From an uncultured Elusimicrobia bacterium (GTDB lineage Bacteria > RUG730), in the NCBI GenBank assembly GCA_900321865.1, contig ONXP01000030.1, positions 1-13,182 on the forward strand: a stretch of DNA of 13,182 nt, written 5' to 3'. The notes under the pieces were generated by a model. It made no database searches. It was not told the DNA's origin and worked only from the letters and a program-made list of their open reading frames with translations. Of this stretch, positions 1 through 6,112 are shown piece by piece; position 1 is the stretch's first letter, and the number at the start of each line of letters is the position of its first letter. The position numbers were made by a program, and so were the translations under genes.

Positions 1-563
1 ATGGTTATGAAAATAATAATGATCTATATATAAATTTTTTAAAAATGAACGACGAATTATTTTTATATAATCCAGAAATCATAAATAAAAAGCAAATTGT
101 CCTAATTACGAAAATGGATACTTTTTATGAAAATACCGAAAATAGAAATGCTTTAGACAAAGCAAAAGAAAAGATTAAAAATTCTAAATATAAAGTAGAA
201 AATATTTTTGAAATATCCTCAATTTCAAAATTTGGGATAAAAGAATTTTTAGATTACAGTTATAATTTTATGAAAAACATTGATTTTTCTATCCCAAAAA
301 CTTCAATCATAGAAGACAATATTCCAGAAATTACTCTAAAAAAAGAATTTCAAGTAGAAAAAATAAAAGAAGGAATCTTTGAAATTCATGGCGAAAAAAT
401 AGAAAAATTAGTAAGCATCACATATTTAGATGAGCCTGAAGCATTGAATAGATTTCAAAATATAATGAAAAAATTAGGAATAGATGAAGAATTGATGAAA
501 CTAGATATTAAAGAAAACGATATTGTAAAAATAGGAAACTATGAATTTGTTTATCAATATTAA
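1..563 (+). CDS. obg: Obg-family ribosome-associated GTPase, 3' part (5' truncated by window edge)
   Basis: C-terminal 186 residues of the Obg/CgtA GTPase, which binds the large ribosomal subunit and acts in its assembly and the stringent response. The reading frame is open from base 3 with no stop, so the first ATG at 45 is internal and the gene begins outside the window. The visible part starts late in the G domain. It holds the guanine-specificity G4 motif as ITKMD (normally NKxD; the Asn is Thr, as in Rho/Rac GTPases) and a G5-like EISSIS. The C-terminal OCT domain follows, with its conserved EALNRFQ, KKLGIDEEL and IGNYEFVYQY blocks. The N-terminal Obg fold and the G1-G3 motifs are not in view. 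The gene ends 14 bases before kdtA and probably shares its transcript. Family assignment is firm because the OCT domain is diagnostic. Confidence 0.93.
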   Translation, partial: GYENNNDLYINFLKMNDELFLYNPEIINKKQIVLITKMDTFYENTENRNALDKAKEKIKNSKYKVENIFEISSISKFGIKEFLDYSYNFMKNIDFSIPKTSIIEDNIPEITLKKEFQVEKIKEGIFEIHGEKIEKLVSITYLDEPEALNRFQNIMKKLGIDEELMKLDIKENDIVKIGNYEFVYQY

Positions 564-577
564 TTTAGGAAAACTTT

Positions 578-1882
578 ATGTTTTTTTTGATTTTTTTAGT
601 TTATAATTTAATTTGGTTAGCATTTATAATTGTTTTATCAATTTTTTATTTATTGTCTGGAAAAATAAGCAAAATTGCGGAAAAATTAGGATTTTATTTT
701 TGTGATACAACTATCTGGCTCCACGGTTCATCGCTAGGCGAAATGAAAATTGCGGAAAAATTTATTAAAGGTTTTAGAGAAAAATCCCTAGAGCCTATTC
801 TTCTAACTGTTATGACAAAAACTGGCTACGATTATGCAAAATCTATTGAAAAAAATTATCTTTATGTCAATGTAAAGTATGCTCCGTTTGACTTTTTTTT
901 CACAGTTTTTAATTTAATAGACAGGCTTCAAATAAAAAAATTAATACTGATAGAGACGGAAATTTGGCCGTCTTATATAATTGCAGCGAATGAATTAAAC
1001 ATAAAAACATACATTATTAATGGTAGAATTTCATCTAAAAGTCTTACAAAATATATCAAAATAAATAAATTTTTATATTCTAATTTTATTGCGAAAATTT
1101 TAAAAAAAATAGATTTCGTTTTTGCAGAATCTAATGAAAGTAAAAAAAATTTTATAAAACTAGGACTAGACAAATATAAAATAATTCAATTAGACAATAT
1201 AAAATTTGACTTTTTAGAAATTTCTAACGACATAGATTATCAAAAAAAATTTTATACAATAATAAAACCAAAATTTAAAAATAAAACTTTAGAAAATATA
1301 TTTTTAACATTTGCTAGCACCAGAAGTGGTGAAGAAGCTTTATTGATAAAGGTTTTTTCTGAAATAAAAATAGAATTGCAAAAAGAATGCAATTTAATTT
1401 CATTTATTGCTCCAAGGCATTTTCATAATATTTCTAAAATTATAAAATTAACTAAAACTTTTAACTTAAAATATATTTTATATTCTGATTTAAAAAAATC
1501 TAAAATGGAAAATGATTTTGATATAGTTATTGTGGATATTTTTGGAGAATTAATGAATATTTACAAAAATTCTGACATAGTTTTCATCGGTGGCAGTTTA
1601 GTAAATAAAGGGGGGCAAAATATAATTGAGCCTATTAGCCTGGGGAAACTCACAATTTTTGGAAAATATATGTCAAATTTTTTAGAAATATCTCAAAATT
1701 TATTAAACTTTCGTGGTGCTATAAAGGTAAATGATGAAAAAGAATTAAAGGAAAATATTTTGTTCTTTTTAAATAAAAAAAATGAATTAGAAAAAAATCA
1801 AATCATTCACAAAGGTTTGCAATATTTAAAATCCACCCAAGGGGCTGTGAGAGAAACTATAAAGAATATTTTTTATAAATAA
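578..1882 (+). CDS. waaA: 3-deoxy-D-manno-octulosonic acid (Kdo) transferase
   Basis: A 434-aa GT30-family glycosyltransferase, close to the usual 420-440 aa. It transfers Kdo from CMP-Kdo to lipid A precursor at the inner face of the cytoplasmic membrane. A hydrophobic N-terminal anchor spans residues 1-27. Family motifs are present in order: WLHGSSLGE with the likely catalytic base Glu55, TVMTKTG (77-83), YAPFD (101-105), ETEIWPS (126-132), NGRISSKS (148-155), ASTRSGEE (246-253), PRH (279-281), DIFGEL (320-325), and FIGGSLVNKGGQNIIEP (336-352). Two positions differ from the usual pattern: GGHN reads GGQN, and the G-N-L-K-F-D stretch reads DNIKFD (206-211). An AGGA Shine-Dalgarno site lies 7 bases before the ATG. 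It sits between obg and an ABC ATPase, 14 and 9 bases away. Its presence shows that the host makes Kdo-containing LPS. Whether it adds one or more Kdo residues cannot be told from sequence. Confidence 0.93.
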   Translation: MFFLIFLVYNLIWLAFIIVLSIFYLLSGKISKIAEKLGFYFCDTTIWLHGSSLGEMKIAEKFIKGFREKSLEPILLTVMTKTGYDYAKSIEKNYLYVNVKYAPFDFFFTVFNLIDRLQIKKLILIETEIWPSYIIAANELNIKTYIINGRISSKSLTKYIKINKFLYSNFIAKILKKIDFVFAESNESKKNFIKLGLDKYKIIQLDNIKFDFLEISNDIDYQKKFYTIIKPKFKNKTLENIFLTFASTRSGEEALLIKVFSEIKIELQKECNLISFIAPRHFHNISKIIKLTKTFNLKYILYSDLKKSKMENDFDIVIVDIFGELMNIYKNSDIVFIGGSLVNKGGQNIIEPISLGKLTIFGKYMSNFLEISQNLLNFRGAIKVNDEKELKENILFFLNKKNELEKNQIIHKGLQYLKSTQGAVRETIKNIFYK

Positions 1883-1891
1883 AATTATTTT

Positions 1892-2545
1892 ATGACAAAA
1901 ATTATAGAATTTATCAATGTTTCAAAAACTGTAAACAAAAAAGATTTAATAAAAAATTTTAATTATATATTTGAAGATCAAAAAAATTATGTTTTATATG
2001 GTTCAAATAGCAGTGGAAAAACATTATTTTTTAATATATTGTTAAAAAAAGAAAAAATTAAATCTGGGATAATTGAAATATGTAATGAAAATTTTACCTC
2101 TTTTAATAAAGAAAAATTGATGACTTATAGAAGGCAAATAGGCTTTGTGATGCAAAAGCCTATTATGATAGAACAAAAAACGATTTATGAAAATTTAGAG
2201 GTTCCTATGCTTTTTTCAGATATTAAACAAAAAGCACGAAAAGAAAAAATTGATTTCTTTCTAAATAAATTAAATCTAATAGATATAAAAAATAAATATC
2301 CAAAGAATGTTTCTCTAGGCACAAAACAAAAAATTTCGATTATAAGATCTCTTATAACTAAACCTAAAATTTTGCTTTTAGATGAGCCTTTTAACAATAT
2401 TGATACGAATTTTATAGATATTATTTTAGATTTAATAAAAAATTTTATTCATCCGCATGCTATTACAATAATAGCTACAAATAATCAAAATGTTTTAGAA
2501 CTATTTGAAAATAAAAATATTATTAATTTTCCATTAATCTTCTAA
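1892..2545 (+). CDS. ABC transporter ATP-binding protein with degenerate signature and H-loop
   Basis: A 217-aa single-domain ABC ATPase. The Walker A motif is GSNSSGKT (37-44), the Q-loop is around Gln88 in FVMQKP, and Walker B is LLLDEP (161-166) followed by a D-loop NNID. The segment YENLEVPM resembles FtsE/LolD-type subunits (E-N-V-x-x-P). Two catalytic elements are unusual. The LSGGQ signature aligns as VSLGT (140-144), and the switch histidine after Walker B is Asn (IIATNN, Asn197). No permease gene is adjacent: the neighbour upstream is kdtA and the gene downstream is convergent. The start has no visible Shine-Dalgarno site and lies 9 bases after the kdtA stop, so translation may depend on upstream ribosomes. 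It could be an FtsE-like, lipid-transport (Mla/Lpt-like) or regulatory subunit; the sequence does not decide. ABC membership is certain, but efficient ATP hydrolysis is doubtful. Confidence 0.85.
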   Translation: MTKIIEFINVSKTVNKKDLIKNFNYIFEDQKNYVLYGSNSSGKTLFFNILLKKEKIKSGIIEICNENFTSFNKEKLMTYRRQIGFVMQKPIMIEQKTIYENLEVPMLFSDIKQKARKEKIDFFLNKLNLIDIKNKYPKNVSLGTKQKISIIRSLITKPKILLLDEPFNNIDTNFIDIILDLIKNFIHPHAITIIATNNQNVLELFENKNIINFPLIF

Positions 2546-4594
2546 AAATGTAAAAAAATTTTCTCTATGAAAATAATTAATTCCACGACCATTGGATTCA
2601 AAAAATTTTGTAAAAAATTCTAAATATTGCAATCTGCATGAATGGACAAAAGCCCCAAGCCCGCTGACAAATAAATTAAACAAATGTCCAAAGATTAAAA
2701 TAACAATTGTAAAAAATATTCCAATAATCGGAATATTTAAAAATATTTTAGAGATTTCATTAATTGCCAGTCCCAAAAGACCCCCAGAAAGTCCTAGAGC
2801 AAAAAGCCTAGCATAAGACAAAACATCCGATAAAAAATTTCCTGTTATTGCAGAATAATTGCCATAAAAACACCAGAATATTTTTACCATCAACCCTTCA
2901 TTTTTTATCCATTCTTTTATACTAATTAGTATCATACTGACAAAAAAAAGTGCCAAAAAAATATTTATAACAAGTTTTGGAAATAAAAATCCTAACACAT
3001 AATGTAAGGTAATAGGCAAAAGTGAAATCTCCATAAAAAACGACGAAAATCCATCTAAAACCAAATTCTTATAATCTTTTTCTTTTAAAAACAAAAAATT
3101 TTTTAAAATTAATCCAAAGCACAGCTGCATGTATCCTAAAAATAAAGATAATCCTAAAAAGATAAGGGACCCCTTTTGATCCATAGGATTAATAATTGTT
3201 AACTTATTAAAAAACTTAACTATAAAATCTAATTTTTTAGGTAAAAAATTTATAATATTGCCAAAAAAAGTTCCTGTAAAAACACCTGTTAAAAAAGTAG
3301 AAATCCCGATAAAGAGTAAAAGATTTATAATATTAGCATTTTCATTCTTCTTTTTATATTTAAAAAATAAAGCAAAAATTATCATAATTAAACCATACCC
3401 AGCATCACCTAAACAAATCCCAAAAAAAAGCCAAAAAAATATTGCAAGGTGTGGTGTTGGGTCTATCCCAAAATAATCCGGCTTCCCATACAAATCCGTA
3501 ATAATCTCAAATGGCTTAACTAATTTAGAATTTTTAAATATTACTGGAACATCTACTATCTTTTCAAATTTTTCCAAAATAAAAAAACTTGAACTAAAAT
3601 TCTTTTCTAAATTTTTTGAAAATCTTGATAAATCTTTTTCTTTAATCCAAGCTGACAAAATCCCAACATTCTCTCCATAAAAAATATTAAATTTTTCATT
3701 ATTCCTAATACACTCATTTAAAAGTTCATCGTAAAAAATTTTCATATCTTCTAAAAAACAAAACCGTTTTTTAAAAGCTTTTTTCAAATTTTCTATTTTT
3801 TTAAATAAGGCTTTTTTATATTTTTTTTTTTTGTTTAACAAATCTTTTGGAGTTTTATCTATTTTTTCCCAATGTTCCAAAAGTCCAAATCTAGAAATTA
3901 AATCTTTAAAAATATTAGAAAGTTCTAAATAAACAATCATTGCTACAAAAACTTTATTATTTGATTTTTTTATCTCAAAAATTTCAAAAAGTCTTTCTTT
4001 TTCTTTAAATTTTTCGCTTATAGCATCTAAAAATGATAAATATTTTTTGTCTTCTATTTCAAAGGCCAAAATCCTAGTATAATTCGTCCCAAAAATATTT
4101 CCCAAAACTAAATTAATATCTGCCCAATGACTAATAGCCTCTATATTGTCATTAATTTCTGAAATTTTATTTTTATATGTGTCTAAATTTTTTGCTAAAG
4201 AATTTATCTCATCTGATAAAAATAATAGACTTTTTCTGTAATCAAGATTAAATTTTTTTAAAGAATTTTTGTTTATAAGAATTTTACCATTTAATTTTGA
4301 AAAATTTGAAAAAAAAGAGCCTTTTTCTTTATAAAATTCCAAAATATCTATCGCTTTTTTTAATCTAGACATATCAAAAAGGTTTTGGCTAACTAAATTT
4401 TTCTCGATTTCTTTGTCTTTTTCTTGGACAAACGAGTCTTTCTTTTTCGCAGTTAAAAATAATTGTTTTTTATTTTCATCTGTAACAATATTAGATATTT
4501 CTAAACCGCCAAAATCTTGCAAAAAAGATAAAATATTTGTTTCATCTTCTTTTAAAAAAAACAAATTCATTTTCTTTAATTTTTCTATTGCCAT
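2534..4594 (-). CDS. ntpI: V/A-type ATP synthase subunit I (subunit a homologue)
   Basis: A 686-aa protein, in the normal range (about 620-700 aa) for subunit I of bacterial/archaeal V/A-ATPases, the stator subunit that forms the ion path against the c-ring. The N-terminal half (about 1-360) is soluble, charged and largely helical, as expected for the peripheral-stalk-binding arm. The C-terminal half has several membrane segments. It carries the family blocks PTPHLAIFFWLFFGICLGD then AGYGL (379-402), FTGTFFGN (439-446), and DVLSYARLFALGLSGG (590-605). Arg596 in that last block is the conserved arginine needed for ion translocation. The C-terminal GAFVHSCRLQYLEFFTKFF (647-665) is also characteristic. 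The ATG is preceded by an AAAGAG Shine-Dalgarno-like site. It lies 18 bases downstream of murC and probably shares its transcript. Its 3' end overlaps the convergent ABC gene by 12 bases. No other V-ATPase subunit is in the window. Coupling ion (H+ or Na+) cannot be told. Confidence 0.93.
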   Translation of the reverse strand: MAIEKLKKMNLFFLKEDETNILSFLQDFGGLEISNIVTDENKKQLFLTAKKKDSFVQEKDKEIEKNLVSQNLFDMSRLKKAIDILEFYKEKGSFFSNFSKLNGKILINKNSLKKFNLDYRKSLLFLSDEINSLAKNLDTYKNKISEINDNIEAISHWADINLVLGNIFGTNYTRILAFEIEDKKYLSFLDAISEKFKEKERLFEIFEIKKSNNKVFVAMIVYLELSNIFKDLISRFGLLEHWEKIDKTPKDLLNKKKKYKKALFKKIENLKKAFKKRFCFLEDMKIFYDELLNECIRNNEKFNIFYGENVGILSAWIKEKDLSRFSKNLEKNFSSSFFILEKFEKIVDVPVIFKNSKLVKPFEIITDLYGKPDYFGIDPTPHLAIFFWLFFGICLGDAGYGLIMIIFALFFKYKKKNENANIINLLLFIGISTFLTGVFTGTFFGNIINFLPKKLDFIVKFFNKLTIINPMDQKGSLIFLGLSLFLGYMQLCFGLILKNFLFLKEKDYKNLVLDGFSSFFMEISLLPITLHYVLGFLFPKLVINIFLALFFVSMILISIKEWIKNEGLMVKIFWCFYGNYSAITGNFLSDVLSYARLFALGLSGGLLGLAINEISKIFLNIPIIGIFFTIVILIFGHLFNLFVSGLGAFVHSCRLQYLEFFTKFFESNGRGINYFHRENFFTFLED

Positions 4595-4612
4595 ACAAAC
4601 TCTTTATAAATT

Positions 4613-5980
4613 TTAATTTTTCGAATAAATATCAAAAATTTTATAAACATCTCCCGCACCTAAAGTTAAAACCACAGTCTTTTTCTCTTTATTTAATGTT
4701 TTCAAGAAATTAATCACTTCACCCATAGAATTATAACAAAAAATATGTTTTTTATCATTTTCATTTAAATAATCTAAAATTGTATTAAGTGTAATATTAT
4801 TTTTATTTTCTTCTCCAGCAGAATAAATAGGTAAAAGCAAAACTTTTTCCATACATTTTAAAACTGATGCAAAATCTTTTGCTAAATTCAAGGTTCTAGA
4901 ATATCTATGTGGCTGAAAAATTACAATTTTTTTATAATCTATAAAATTATCTCGTAAATTTTTCCAAACGGACATAATTTCTGTCGGATGATGCCCATAA
5001 TCATCAAAAAATACAATTTTTCCATCAGAACCTTTTTTTTCAAATCGCCTAAAAACCCCTAAAAATTCTCTAATTCCTTTTTTTATTTTATCGAAATCAT
5101 ATCCAATTTCTAAAAATAATGTAATAGCTCCAAGAGCATTTAATAAATTATATTTGCCAGTCAAATTTAAAAATATATCGCCTAAAATTGTATTTTTCTT
5201 ATAAACTGAAAACAATAAACCACCATCAATTATTCTTATATTTTTAGCCCGGTAAAAATTTTGCTCTTCTATCCCAAAAGTAATAAATTTTTTATGAGAT
5301 TTTTTAGATAATTCATATAAAATATGATCATCTCCACAAATGATATTTTTCCCATAAAACGGAATTTTATTCATAAATTCCAAAAAAGCATTCTTTAAGT
5401 TATCCATATTTTTATAAAAATCTAGATGATCGTTATCGATATTAGTGATAACACTAATCACGGGATTATACTTTAGAAAAGAGCCGTCGCTTTCATCTGC
5501 TTCTGCAACTAAAAAATTCCCTTTTCCAAAATATGAATTAGAATTAAAATTATTCATTTTTCCACCAGTTATGATGATAGGTTCCTCTTCTAAAAAATAA
5601 AAAAGCCAGCCTATTATAGAGGTCGTTGTTGTTTTTCCATGAGCTCCTGCAACCAGAATAGAATCCTTTTTTCTCATAATTTCAAAAAGCATCTCTGACC
5701 TATATATAACCGGAATATTTAACTTCTTTGCTTCTAAAACTTCTGGATTATCTAGCTTTATAGCACTAGATATAACTATAACATCTATCTTAGAATCAAT
5801 ATTTTCTTTTTTATGTCCTATAAAAACTTTTATGCCTAGCTTTTTTAATTCATCTAGAACATAACTATTTTTTATATCAGAGCCAGAAATTTCATAATTC
5901 ATTTTTTTTAGAATTTCTGCAACAGGGCTCATTCCCATTCCACCAATTCCAACAAAATGAATATTTTTCACATTAAACAT
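4613..5980 (-). CDS. murC: UDP-N-acetylmuramate--L-alanine ligase
   Basis: MurC adds L-Ala to UDP-MurNAc using ATP, the first peptide step of peptidoglycan synthesis in the cytoplasm. From the ATG at 5980 it is 455 aa, a normal length. The N-terminal UDP-binding Rossmann motif is GIGGMGM (11-17). The ATP P-loop is AHGKTTTT (113-120). Central-domain motifs are EADESDGSF (160-168) and NIDNDHLDFY (180-189). The linker into the C-terminal domain has FRRFE (310-314) and DDYGHHPTEI (326-335), then FQPHRYSRT (355-363). The open frame reaches 6016, but that start would be TTG and adds 12 hydrophobic residues not seen in the family. The ATG at 5980 begins just before the FVGIGG fold and has a GTGAG site upstream, so I prefer it. 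It heads a two-gene unit with the V-ATPase subunit I gene. No other mur genes are nearby. Confidence 0.97.
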   Translation of the reverse strand: MFNVKNIHFVGIGGMGMSPVAEILKKMNYEISGSDIKNSYVLDELKKLGIKVFIGHKKENIDSKIDVIVISSAIKLDNPEVLEAKKLNIPVIYRSEMLFEIMRKKDSILVAGAHGKTTTTSIIGWLFYFLEEEPIIITGGKMNNFNSNSYFGKGNFLVAEADESDGSFLKYNPVISVITNIDNDHLDFYKNMDNLKNAFLEFMNKIPFYGKNIICGDDHILYELSKKSHKKFITFGIEEQNFYRAKNIRIIDGGLLFSVYKKNTILGDIFLNLTGKYNLLNALGAITLFLEIGYDFDKIKKGIREFLGVFRRFEKKGSDGKIVFFDDYGHHPTEIMSVWKNLRDNFIDYKKIVIFQPHRYSRTLNLAKDFASVLKCMEKVLLLPIYSAGEENKNNITLNTILDYLNENDKKHIFCYNSMGEVINFLKTLNKEKKTVVLTLGAGDVYKIFDIYSKN

Positions 5981-6017
5981 AAATATTTTCTCACAAATAC
6001 ATAAAAATAAGAGCAAA

Positions 6018-6046
6018 ATTATATAATAATTTTATAAATTTATCTA
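6018..6046 (-). promoter_or_regulatory. Candidate sigma-70-type promoter for murC
   Basis: On the minus strand, a perfect TATAAT (6018-6023) lies 17 bases from TAGATA (6041-6046), which matches four of six bases of the -35 consensus. The predicted start near 6011 would give a leader of about 30 bases before the murC ATG at 5980. The DNA here is so AT-rich that such matches arise easily, so support comes mainly from position and spacing. Confidence 0.4.
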
Positions 6047-6059
6047 TAAGTCACTTATA
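6045..6059. promoter_or_regulatory. Perfect 15-base inverted repeat (7-1-7) at the murC promoter; possible operator
   Basis: TATAAGT-C-ACTTATA is an exact inverted repeat with 7-base arms and one central base. It touches the predicted -35 element of murC and lies about 65 bases before the start codon. A 7-1-7 dyad is the layout of Fur/PerR/Zur-family boxes, though the bases do not match the Bacillus consensus closely. A one-base loop makes an RNA hairpin or terminator unlikely, so a protein-binding site is the better reading. No regulator gene is nearby. Confidence 0.35.
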
Positions 6060-6112
6060 ATAAACTCTTAAAATTTAATATTGAAATAAATAAAAACATT
6101 GAAAATAAAGTT

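Noticed and set aside
5981-6016. Longer murC start at TTG 6016
   Set aside because: It adds 12 hydrophobic residues before the conserved FVGIGG start of MurC, uses a rare start codon and runs up to the predicted promoter; the ATG at 5980 fits the family.
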